A stretch of DNA of 64,000 bases, taken from positions 32,931,841 through 32,995,840 of the forward strand of contig OV884009.1 in the NCBI GenBank assembly GCA_930367205.1, given 5' to 3'. The notes beneath the pieces were generated by a model that searched no databases, was not told the origin of the DNA, and saw only the letters and a list, made by a program, of their open reading frames with translations. A program made the translations under genes and the position numbers. This stretch comes from Acanthosoma haemorrhoidale (lineage: Eukaryota; Arthropoda; Insecta; Hemiptera; Acanthosomatidae). Position 1 is the first letter of the stretch. Each line of letters opens with the position of its first letter. This document shows positions 9,357 to 19,724 of this stretch, piece by piece.

Positions 9357-11852
9357 AGCAGATGCAGTCACCGCTGTCATTGTCGATAACTCCATTTCCC
9401 ATCACATAGTTCCTTTGGTAGCACACAATTTCCTTCAGTCCACTGAAGTGTCTATCAGCACCTTCACTTTTCCCCTTACTCTAGCATCAGTGTACTGCCC
9501 TCCCAATAAATCCATTTCTGATTCCCAATTCATCTACTATCTAGACTCCATCAGTCATCGTTTCCTTGTGGGTGGGGCCTTTAACGCAAAGTATCAACAT
9601 TGGGGCTCAAGATCCACAAATACACGAGGACGTGCTTTGCTGTCGTCACTCACATGGAAACATTGATCCACTATCTCTCCTGACACAGCCACCTATTGGC
9701 CATCAGATCCCAACCGAAATCCAGATCTCCTAGGCTTTTTCTTCTACAATAGTTTAGGAACACTAAACTATTCACTCACGCGCCTCGATTACCTCTCCTC
9801 CGATCATAGTCCTGTGATCCTTACCATTTCCCGAAGACCTATCCACAAACTGCCTCATCCTTCATTTATCAGGGGTTCAGTTGACTAGGACCACTTTCGC
9901 CAGATTCTTACAGACTCTGTAGCCCTCTAAGTACCCCTGAAAACATCCCAAGACCTAGATGATGCTGTGCATTCCTTCACTACTCTGATCCAGAGGTCGG
10001 CCTGGGAGGCATCGTCACCCCACTGTCATCTAAAAAATCACAATCAAAATCCTTTACCTCAGTATCTCATAGACCTAATCCAATCCAAACGCCACTCGAA
10101 AACAGTGTGGCAAAGATCCCGACATCCTGCTGATCGTCGCTCATACAATCAGTACTGCAGGTTGGTAAAGCGGCAATCGGCATCCTTCCGTTCCGATTAT
10201 TTTAATTCCTATCTCTCCTCTCTGTCTACCAGGGACAACTCCTTGTGGAATCTAACTAAGAAACTCCTAAAATATCATCCTGTTACACCCGCTCCGTCAT
10301 GATGATGGGTCCTGGGCTGCTTCGGATGGCGAGAGTGCGGAAGGATTCACACTGCATCTTTCCCGTACTTTCACTCCCCACTTTACTCCTCAAAACAATA
10401 CTCATCGATCAACCGTTGAAGATTTCCTCTCTTCACCTCTTCCTCTCTTACTACCACCAAAAGCCGTTAACCCCTCTGAGGTCAAATATCTTCTGAAAAA
10501 ATTACCTTACCAAAAATCTCCAGGATATGATCTCCTTACTCCTCGAATTCTCCAACATCTTGCTCCTAAAGCCCTAATATTCCTAACCTACATTTATAAC
10601 TGCATTATCTGAACGACGCATTATCCGAACGACGCATTTTCCTCTCCCCCCATTATAGTCCTATTCACCAAACCCGGGAAACCACCCAATGACGCCTCAT
10701 CTTACCGTCCAATTAGCCTACTCCCTATACTCTCAAAAATATTTGAACAACTCCTATCAAAACGCCTGCTTCAAATAATTGAATCCAAAAACCTGTATCC
10801 TACTCACCAGTTTAGTTTCCACCAACGACATTCCACTGCTCAACAAAGCCTTCACGTGGTCGATCATATCTCCTCAGCCCTTGAATCCAAACAGTATTGC
10901 ACTGCTGGCTTTCTTGATATATCTCAAGCTTTAGACAGGGTTTGGCACACAGGTTTGCTTTACAAGCTCAGAGGATATTTACCAGAACCTTTTCCTAATC
11001 CTACAGTACTACCTTTCAAACAGCTTCTTCCAAGTCCGCTGTGGTTTAGAATATTTAACTACTATCCCATAAAAGCAGGAGTTCCACAGGGCAGCGTCCT
11101 GGGTCCCATCCTCTGTATTCTATACACCGCTGATGTCCCCTCCACCACCAAAACCTTCTTAGCAACATTTGCAGATGACACTGCAGTCCTGTCACCCAGA
11201 CCCCGACATAGCATCCCAATACCTTCAAAAACACCTTGATGAGATCGAGTATTGATGCAACCAATGGCGAATCAAGGTCAATGAAGCAAAATGCTCCCAC
11301 GTAACATTTACCCTCTGCCGCAAGTCCTGTCCGCTAGTCTTTTTAAATTCGATTCCTCTCCCTGTGTCTGAGACAGAACGGTATTTAGGCTTCCATCTCG
11401 ACAAAAGACTAACATGGAACCCACACACGAGCCTAAAAGGACAAGAACTAAACAGTCGCTTTGGATAACTGTACAGACTACTTCGAAGGACATCCCATCT
11501 CTCAATTGAAAATAAACTACTTATTTACAAAGTTATACTTAAGCCAATCTGGAATAGAGCTATGGGAGACAGCAAAAAAGTCGAACATCAAGTGCATTTA
11601 ATCCTTTCAATCAAAAGTCCTGAGAACGATAATATTGATTACACGTCAGCAACTTATTACGTCAGCAACAAAACCCTTCATAATAATCTGAATATACCTT
11701 ACATTCTTGAACTCATCCCTTCCAAGTTCATAAAATTCCATAGTGACCTATCCAACTACCATAATTCCCTAGCACAGTCATTGCACTGCACCACTCATCC
11801 CTATAATCCTCCTCGGAGACTAAAACTGTTGTGGCCTCGTGACATGCTATAA
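9357..11852 (+). pseudogene. Decayed Jockey ORF2 (endonuclease and reverse transcriptase)
   Basis: An ORF2 polyprotein remnant; the intact form nicks DNA and reverse-transcribes the element RNA. The endonuclease part survives at about 9415-9860 (VYCPPNKS, then WGSRSTNTRGRALL, then SSDHSP). The family motif GGDFNAK reads GGAFNAK here because codon 9577-9579 is GCC, so a catalytic Asp is lost. The reverse transcriptase is seen at about 10420-11240, with FLDISQALDRVW, GVPQGSVLGPIL and FADDTAV (near 11167-11187). The C-terminal part, ending near the PPRRLKLLWPRD peptide, occupies 11240-11852. Stops (for example just after 9663) and several frame changes break the frame. Confidence 0.85.
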
Positions 11853-12190
11853 ATAAGTGACAGCGGGAGTCCTGGCAATGGCCTGTTTCTCTAATCATGT
11901 CCTGAACCTCTGTGGCTCTCACGCTCTCGGTCAGCCTCCGCTGGCTCTTATCCAGTGACGTGGCTGACGTAGGAGCGTGGGGGACTTCCCGAGACTCCGC
12001 TTCCTCCTTCACACGCGAAGGAGGTGACAGCCATGTGGACTTGGGAGGCCTCTGGGCTGTTTGTAAATATTGTATGAATGAGCGAGTGAATGATGAATTG
12101 TAAATATGGTATGAATGATAACATTTATCTCAATTACGTATTGCCTAATAAGGCAGATTGTAATTTTATCTTAATAAAGTTGTCTTATAT
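9357..12190 (+). mobile_element. Jockey-family copy, 5'-truncated
   Basis: This copy is collinear with the 15161-19550 element from inside the endonuclease domain to the 3' end. It lacks the 5' untranslated region, ORF1 and the start of ORF2. The 3' region (11853-12190) holds the family's conserved GC-rich segment and ends in TTTTATCTTAATAAAG. I see no clear target-site duplication. Several frameshifts and stops mean it is dead. Confidence 0.85.
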
Positions 12191-14683
12191 ATATTTAAAT
12201 AGGATACTTATGTAAATAACTAGGATGTTGTGAGGGTTAAAACTAACGTTGCCCCTACAATTAGCTGTGTACAATTAACTTTCATCCTGCATTTATGTGA
12301 TCCGTGTAGTTTTTGATGGCTCTCCCAAGAAAGTATATACCTACCCTTCACTGGGTTAGCTTGAAGATACTGTCGGGTTAAGCCTAATATTTACCACATT
12401 ACCACCCTAAAAAAAATCTCGATCACAACCCCCCTTCCTACTTAAAAACTGCACCCTAATACACCGCTGAGCCTTATGTCTTCAATGGCCCGCAAAGATA
12501 CTGGTTCTTCTTCAACCACTGATCGTGGATCCCTCCATACACGATTTGCATGTACGGCTTCGACGAGTGCCTGCTTATCACTCAATCCACACCGCTGTGA
12601 TGATTCCATTCCCGGCCCGTTATCCATTCATCACCATGATTAAAGGATTGCGAAAATGTAAGGGGGCTTCTTAGTGAAATATATCCTCCTTCGTTTTTTA
12701 CTTTTGAATTATTAGAAACAAGGGGGGAGGAGTGGGGAGATGAAACGAATTTTAAATCCGACCGTGAAAGGCCTGATGAATACGGTCGTTTAAAACGATT
12801 GAGGCGAGCGATAAGTGAGCTCGGCGATAAGGGCTGAGGGTTGAAACAAAAATATGGAGCTCGATTTAGCCAGGCAAAAGGGAGGCCAGGGGTATCTTTG
12901 ATTATTCATTTCTAGTAATGGCAAAGATGCCAGGATAATGGTTCCCCTACCCCTCACTTCAGGTTTATTTATGTAACTGGCTCTGCGTATTATTATTGAT
13001 TGGGAGCTCATCGCTCTGGCCTTACATCACTTTCATCTTGATTAATCCAACCGATTTTCGTTATGACCCACCTCAGAGCCGTCCCTACCCACGGAGGTTC
13101 AGATTAAAAGCCACCAATAGGCCTAAGGACACGACCGTCTAGGTAGGTAAGGGTGTTGATAGTCATACATAATTAACGTGACTATTGATCCTCAGCCCAT
13201 CTGATGAAAGGGCGTCAAATTTTCAGCTATTTCGCTACTGGACGCGTTCAAGCTAACATTATTTGGACGATTCATTATTTATGTTGCATCAGAGACAATA
13301 GTTATTAGATATGACATTATCTATTAAATATAATGATAAAAGCCAAATTCTCCAATGAAGACCAACATAGTTGCATGGGATTTCTCTTTCTCAATTTCTT
13401 TAAGTTGTCATTTGTTGAGCAGCTCGGAATTTTTGGCACCCGGCGTTGATGTAGTAGACAGTTACTGGTGCATTACTCCTCCTAAATCGGTATGTCGTAG
13501 TTAAGCAGAAGGTACAAATTGGTCAACGTAGTTACTCCAATTTATCAATGGGTAAACACTCTGGTGGAATTCCATTAGGTGCCACCTAAGCCCTGAAGAT
13601 TAACACGAAAAAAGCGCTCTGTACTCAAATGATGTTATATATACAATAAATATATTTACAAACAATACCGTTTAATAACTCCTCTTTTCTAATTGCAGCT
13701 ATATTCTCTCTTCTGGATGATTCTATTATAATCCTTTTATGATCTTGTAGTGTATTTAGGATTGCCTGTTTGATTTGCAAGGTGAGCCTATGCCACACAT
13801 GTAGGGAGAACGGGCCAAAGTCAAACATTAACACCTTGGGTTCAGGTAAATCCTGCACTACTTGCGCGACGAGAACACATATTTTTTTGTTTCCTCTGCA
13901 AAATACTGAGCAGCAGTAAAATTCTTTCTTAAACGATGAACTTTTATGTAGGACGTTACAAACGGACACCTGTGAAGAAAATTAAGGTGTCACGTCAGAA
14001 TACCCGATGCATGAAGGGCGCCTTTTCAACTAATACCTGTCGAAAACATTAATGAGTCGCGGATTTGCACGCGTTATCGCCAGAGAGTGGGCATATTATT
14101 TCGTTTGACAGGGGTTCAAGCGTCGATTATGAATAATGTACAGACGTTAATAACACGTTTTGGTTCGTCTTTGCCTTGAAAGAGTAGTCTTTATTTTTTT
14201 ATTTTTTTTTTTTTAAGAGTACGAGATTTTCTCAACATTAGTTCACCCTATTTCACTGGTCTTAGTAACTTGAAGGCAGTTGATTTCTTTTCATCCCAAT
14301 TCATCTTAAGAACTTCATCCATTGAAGAAGTAAGAGAGTATCACAACGATGTTTTGTTTCTACTAGGCTATTCTAACTTAATTTTTTAGCTATCAGTTTG
14401 GAAAATAGTACAGAAATGATCATCAATAACCCGTTATTTGGAAGAGATACTCTCGCTACAAATAGGGGAGACATTTCTATTAATGCTAGATGGTTCTCGT
14501 CCACAACGAACATATTGTAGGCTCTTAACCTAATGGTACTAATACGTATTCTCATAAAATGTTTGTAATAACCACGGGAAGCAAGTAAGAGGTAGGACGG
14601 TCCTTCTAGAAACACTCCCAGATCTGGACAGGATGCTTCAAGATGAATAGAATAGTATCTTCCATTAATAAGAAAGTATCGTA
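12191..14683. other. No assigned gene; mixed-complexity DNA
   Basis: No gene is assigned. The part from about 12410 to 13260 is more GC-rich and complex than its surroundings. A minus-strand frame at 13625-13969 (114 codons, containing LMFDFGPFSLHVWH) is the most protein-like small ORF in this stretch, but I cannot place it in a family. An 80-codon minus frame at 14373-14615 is also unrecognised. Confidence 0.45.
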
Positions 14684-15160
14684 TCCAATCCTTTCAATCA
14701 AAAGTCCTGAGAACAATAGTAAATGCCCCTTATTACGTCAGCAACAAAACCCTTCATAACGATCTTAATATACCCTACATTCTAGAACTCATTTCTTCCA
14801 TGTTTATGAAATTCCACAGTAGCCTTTTCAACCACCCTAATCCTGTAGCACAATCATTGCACTGCACCACTCATCCCTATAATCCTCCTCGGAGACTGAA
14901 ACGGCAGTGACCTGCTATAAACGCGTGACAGTGGGAGTCCTGGCAATGGCCAGTTTCTCCAATCATGTCTTGAGCGTCTGTGGCTCTCGCGCTCTTAGTC
15001 AGCCTCCACTGGTTAGTATCCGGTGACGCGGCTGACGGAGGAGCGTGGGGGACTTCCCAAGACTCTACTTTCTCTTCGCATGTGGATTTGGGAGGTCTCT
15101 GGGCTGTCTGTAAATATATTATGAATGAGCGAGTGAATGATGAACTGTAAATATGGTATG
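14684..15160 (+). mobile_element. Older Jockey 3' fragment, left part
   Basis: Matches the ORF2 end and 3' untranslated region of the Jockey family, beginning at the TATCCAATCCTTTCAATC segment. It stops abruptly at AATATGGTATG (ending at 15160), in the middle of the usual tail. The same bases reappear at 19551-19562, followed by the missing remainder. This fragment was therefore interrupted by the insertion of the 15161-19550 copy. Confidence 0.85.
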
Positions 15161-15579
15161 GAGTTCTTGCGCATGCGCTACTATTTACAACAGCTTTCTA
15201 CTTCGCTCGAACTTCACATACTGTTTACTACCGCTTATAGGGCAGAGTCAGACATAGAATTGTTCTAGCAGGCAATTTATGTGACCAGCTCACGAGGGAG
15301 CCCACAGGAGGTGAGTGAATCACTTGTCATAATTGTGTTTAGTGCAACAAGTGATATCGGACAGAGAAGTCGGCCATTTTGGACGCTATACCTTTAGCCA
15401 TACACGGATCGGAGATAACATCAGGTGATCGGCTCTATGGGCCAAACGCTCTGTTGGCTCAGAGCCAGGACCCGGTGTCTCGCCGCTTGAACTTGTGAGA
15501 TCGAATCCCACCGGCGCTACGTATTTTATTTAATAGCAAAAACCGTTGTTATGATAAAATGAGGTTTTATCAACAACTG
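15161..15579 (+). promoter_or_regulatory. Jockey 5' untranslated region with internal-promoter motifs
   Basis: Because Jockey-type elements are transcribed from an internal promoter, the first bases of the element are its likely promoter. Here TTGCGCATGCGCTA (15168-15181) is close to the NRF-1 palindrome, and CGGCCATTTTGG (15371-15382) fits a YY1 site like that at the start of mammalian L1. Both are motif matches only. A tRNA-like stretch lies just upstream of ORF1. Confidence 0.45.
15447..15521 (+). other. tRNA-like segment (A and B box) in the 5' region
   Basis: TTGGCTCAGAGCC (near 15454) resembles a pol III A box, and GAGATCGAATCCC (15497-15509) resembles a B box with a seven-base T loop. 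The T stem GTGAG/CCCAC pairs at four of five positions. The acceptor stem does not pair well, so this is not a functional tRNA gene; it is a tRNA-derived or tRNA-like piece. Confidence 0.4.
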
Positions 15580-16757
15580 ATGTCACAAAATAAAAAAAAA
15601 AAAAAGATCTAAGTCACTAGGTCCAACCCCGACACAATCGCCTGTAAAGCGAAAACCGAGACGTTCGAACAGGAACATACAAATAACCTCCTCTGCCGCT
15701 AGTTCTATAGAAGAGATACCTCCACAGGCCAGCACATCTAAAGAAGACACGGTCGAAGTTTCCCCTTTCATCACGCCCAACACCTTTGAGGCGTTGAAAA
15801 ATATTCAAACTGATGAAATGGACGTCAACAAAACGCCCACACAGCCCGAGCCACCAGCTATATTCGTGCGAAATATTAATAACTTTAAATTAATGTGTAC
15901 CCAATTGAATAAAATTGTAGGTACAGGCAAATACACGTGCCTCAATCGGTCCCGGGACACAAAAGTTTCTCCGGACACTCCCGAAAAATACCGAGCAATA
16001 GTTAAATACTTAGGAGAAACTAAGGCAGACTTCCACACCTACCAATTAAAGCAGGAATGATCACTCCGAGTGGTGATCAGAAATTTGCACCCAACCACAC
16101 CAGCTGACGAAATAAAAGAAGAACTCTCAGCTCTCGGGTACAAAGTTCGCCAAATAACAAACGTGTTGCGTGAGGATAGGCAACAGGATGAAAAAATAAA
16201 AACAGCATTACCACTGTTCTTTGTTGAACTCGAGAGGACACCTGGAATCGAGAAGATATACGACCTAACAAACCTGTACTACACAAGGGTACAGGTTGAA
16301 AAACCGTATCTATTGGCACACAAAATCTTACTGCCACCACCCTCCCAGGTGTGTTAAGTGCAGTGGGCAGCACAAATCTGAATTGTGCAAAAAGCCCCTA
16401 AAATCGCCTGCGGTATGCGTGCTTTGCCACCAAGGACATCCGGCCAACTACAAGGGCTGCGAAGCCTACAGAACACTGCAGTCCAGGACAGAACAACGTC
16501 GTCAGCCAGAAGAGGAACAGCCAGTAACAAGAAGCGGCCCAGCCAGAAATTTGAGGCCTTCTGTCTCTTTCGCTGATGCCGTTCACAACAGAGAGCAGTC
16601 ACAGGCACCGCCCACTCCCTGTCCGCAAGATCACCTTTCCCAGCATTCCATTCATCCCGTTAACCCTCAAGCTCGACCCCATCCTCAACCACACATCTCG
16701 CATATTCCTCCACCTCCAGGTGTTCGCACCCACACTAACGAACTGACAGCACTACTC
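15580..16757 (+). pseudogene. Decayed Jockey ORF1 (gag-like)
   Basis: An ATG at 15580 leads into a run of A's (about 15588-15605), after which the coding frame is shifted relative to that ATG, so a homopolymer slip probably killed the start. The frame then encodes a Ser/Pro-rich N-terminus, the IFVRNINNFKLMCTQLN segment and, after a stop at 16058-16060, the pre-C2HC domain (LRVVIRNLHPTTPADEIKEE, then ALPLFFVELER). A frameshift near 16296 leads to zinc knuckles. The first is reduced to a HTKSYC remnant; the others are CVKCSGQHKSELC and CVLCHQGHPANYKGC. The Pro-rich tail ends in NELTALLHDK, which is really the start of the ORF2 endonuclease, so an internal deletion has joined the two ORFs. Confidence 0.8.
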
Positions 16758-19358
16758 CACGACAAAACATAGACGTAGCCCTCATTACTAAAACAAGACT
16801 TACGAGTAAACGACCATTTACCGTTCGACAGTACCAGACTTATCGAACTGATCACCCTGATGGAACAGGTCATGCAGGTACCGCTGTCATTGTCGATAAC
16901 TCCATATCCAACCACATAGTTCCTCTGGTAGCACATGATTTCCTTCAATCCACTGCAGTGTCAATCACCACCTTCACTTTTCCCCTTACACTAGCATCAG
17001 TGTACTGCCCTCCTAATAAATCCTAAATCCACTTCTGACTCCCAATTTATCTCCTATCTAGACTCCATTGGACATCGTTTCCTTGTGGGTGGGGACTTTA
17101 ATGCGAAGCACCAACACTGGGGGTCAAGATCCACAAATACACGAGGACGTGCTTTGCTGTCTGCACTCACACAGAAACATTGCTCCACTATCACTCCTGA
17201 CACAGCCACCTATTGGCCATCTGACCCCAACCGAAATCCTGATCTCCTTGACTTCTTTTTTTACAATAGTTTAGGAACACTAAACTATTCACTCACGCGC
17301 CTTGATGACCTCTCCTCTGATCATAGTCCTTTATTATTAACCATTTCCCTAAGACCAATTCACAAACTGCCTCCTCCTTCATTTATTAGGGGCCCAGTTG
17401 ACTGGGATCACTTCCGTCAGCTTCTTACAGAGTCCGTAAACCTCAAATTATCCCTGAAAACATCCCAAGACCTAGACGATGCAGTGCATTCTTTCACTAC
17501 TCTGGTCCAGAGGTCGGCTTGGGAGGCATTGTCACCCAAAAATCCATAATCATAATCGTTTACCTCAGCATCTCAAAGATCTAATCCTATCCAAACGCCG
17601 CTCCAGAACAGTGTGGCAAAGATCCTGGCATCCTGCCGATCGCCGCTCGTACAATCAGTACTGCCGATTGGTAAAGCGGCGATTGGCATCCTTCCGTTCC
17701 GATTCTTTCAATTCCTACCTCTCCTCTCTGTCTACCAGGGATAACTCCTTGTGGAATGTAACCAAAAAAATCCTAAAGTATCAACCTGTTTCACATCCAC
17801 TCCGTCGTGATGATGGGTCCTGGGCGGCTACGGATGGGGATAGGTCGGAGGAATTTGCTCTGCATCTTACCCATACTTTCACACCTCACCTTTCTCATCA
17901 AAGCCATACTCACAGCACAACTGTGGAAGATTTCCTCACTTCACCTATTCCTCTCTCTCTTCCACCAAAAGCCGTTAATCCCTCTGAGGTCAAATACCTT
18001 CGGAAAAACTTACCTTACCGAAAATCCCCTGGATATGATCTCCTAACTCCTTAAATTCTCAAACAACTTCCTCCTAAAGCCATAATCTTCCTAACCTACA
18101 TATACAATTGCATTATCCAAACGACGCACTTTCCTCTCCTATGGAAACATTCCATTATTGTCCTATTCGCCAAACCCGGTAAACCACCCAATGACACCTC
18201 ATCTTACTATCCAATTAGCCTACTCCCTAAACTCTCAAAAATATTTGAGAAACTCCTACTAAAACGTCTACATCCAATTGTTGAATCCAAAAACCTTTTT
18301 CCCACACACCAGTTTGGTTTCCACCAACGACATTCCACTGCTCAACAAGGCCTTCGCGTTGTTGATAACATCTCCTCAGCCCTTGAAACCAAAAGGTATT
18401 GCACTGCTGCCTTCCTTGATATAGCTCAAGCTTTTGACAGGGTTTGGCCCGCAGGTTTGCTCTACAAGCTCAAAAGATATTTACTACAGACCCTTTTCCT
18501 AGTCCTACAGTCCTACCTTTCAAACCGCTTCTTTCAAGTACGCTGTGGTTTAGAATATTTAACTACTATCCCATAAAAGCAGGAGTTCCACAGGGCAGCG
18601 TCCTGGGTCCCATCCTCTGTATTCTATACACCGCTGATGTCCCCTCCACCACCAAAACCTTCTTAGCAACATTTGCAGATGACACTGCAGTCTTGTCATC
18701 CCACCCAGACCCCGACATAGCATCCCATAACCTTCAAAAACACCTTGACGAGATCGAGTATTGGTGCAATCAATGGTGGATCAAAGTTAATGAAGCAAAA
18801 TGCTCCCACATTACCTTCACCCTTTGTCGCAAGACTTGTCCACTAGTTTATTTTAATTCTATTCCTCTCCCTGTAACCGAGACAGTACGGTGCTTAGGCT
18901 TCCATCTCGACAAACGGCTGACCTGGAACCCACATACGAGACTAAAAAGACAAGAACTAAACAGACGCTTTGGACAACTGTAGAGACTACTTCAAAGGAC
19001 ATCCCATCTCTCAATAGAAAATAGAAAACTAATCTACAAAGCTATACTTAAACCAATCTGGACATACGGAATAGAGCTATGGGGGACAGCAAAAAAGTCG
19101 AACATCAAGCGTATCCAATCCTTTCAATCCAAAGTCCTGAGAACAATAGTAAATGCCCCTTATTATGTCAGCAACAAAACCCTTCATAACGACCTTAATA
19201 TACCCTACATTCTAGAACTCATCCCTTCCAAGTTTATGAAATTCCACAGTAGCCTTTCCAACCACCCTAATCCTGTAGCACAGTCTTTGCACTGCGCCAC
19301 TCATCCCTATAAAATCTCCTGGGAGACTGAAACGGCAGTGGCCTCGTGACCTGCTATA
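16730..19358 (+). pseudogene. Decayed Jockey ORF2 (endonuclease and reverse transcriptase)
   Basis: Starts in the endonuclease domain at NELTALLHDK, then IDVALITKTRL after a one-base loss. The catalytic motifs GGDFNAKHQHWGS (from about 17088) and SSDHSP (near 17317) are present. The reverse transcriptase follows: SPGYDLLTP at about 18030, AFLDIAQAFDRVW near 18412, GVPQGSVLGPILCIL near 18580, and the catalytic FADDTAV near 18673. Downstream is the thumb region and a Cys-containing stretch up to the C-terminus. Stops at about 17020, 18053, 18981 and frame changes (for example near 17540 and 18480) break it. No RNase H domain is seen, as expected for Jockey. Confidence 0.85.
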
Positions 19359-19550
19359 ATCGCGTGACAGTGGGAGTCCTGGCAATGGCAAGTTTCTCCA
19401 ATCATGTCCTATTGTATGAATGAGCGAGTGAATGATGACTGTAAATATGGTATGAAAGAGATCATTTATCCGTATTATTATTGCCTTATAAAAGGCAGAT
19501 TGTAATTATTGCACAATAAAGATTGTTGTTGTTGAAAAAAAAAAAAAAAA

Positions 19551-19626
19551 AAATATGGTATGAATGAGAGCATTTATCTTAATTACTTATTGCCTTATAA
19601 AAGGCATATTGTAATTATAGCACAAT
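19551..19626 (+). mobile_element. Older Jockey 3' fragment, resumed tail
   Basis: After the poly(A) of the younger element, the sequence repeats the target-site duplication and continues with TGAATGAGAGCATTTATC through to CACAATAA, which is the normal end of the family's 3' tail. Joined to 14684-15160, this gives one continuous older copy. The A-rich tract after 25016 may be the rest of its tail, displaced by the next insertion. Confidence 0.8.
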
Positions 19627-19637
19627 AAAGGAATATA
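19627..19637. repeat. Target-site duplication, left copy
   Basis: AAAGGAATATA, identical to 25005-25015. It brackets the I/LOA-like element exactly and shows that the element entered by target-primed reverse transcription. Confidence 0.85.
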
Positions 19638-19660
19638 TTATTATTATTATTATTATTATT
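19638..19660 (-). repeat. Triplet tail of the I/LOA-like element
   Basis: Repeats of ATT on the plus strand, AAT on the element strand, mark the 3' end. I-factor-type elements end in such TAA-like repeats instead of poly(A). Confidence 0.75.
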
Positions 19661-19724
19661 TTGTTCCGGCATTTGTGCACCGCGGCCTCAGTGAGACCTA
19701 TTGTGCGCCGTCCATGTCCCTGTC

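Larger units (their letters stand above)
15161..19550 (+). mobile_element. 5'-complete Jockey-family element
   Basis: The ends are defined by a target-site duplication, TATGGTATG extendable to AAATATGGTATG, ending at 15160 on the left and at 19562 on the right; the element ends in a poly(A) run. The order is 5' untranslated region (15161-15579), ORF1 remnant, ORF2 remnant, 3' untranslated region (19359-19550). It is about 4.39 kb and has an internal deletion near the ORF1-ORF2 border. It is the most complete Jockey copy in the window but is inactive because of frameshifts and stops. Confidence 0.85.

Noticed and set aside
13625..13969. 114-codon minus ORF as a host gene
   Set aside because: No recognisable domain, no support from promoter or splice signals; kept only as an unassigned ORF in the spacer description.
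16354..16608. Minus-strand ORFs opposite the Jockey zinc-knuckle region
   Set aside because: They are shadows of the degraded ORF1 coding strand; the knuckle pattern is on the plus strand.
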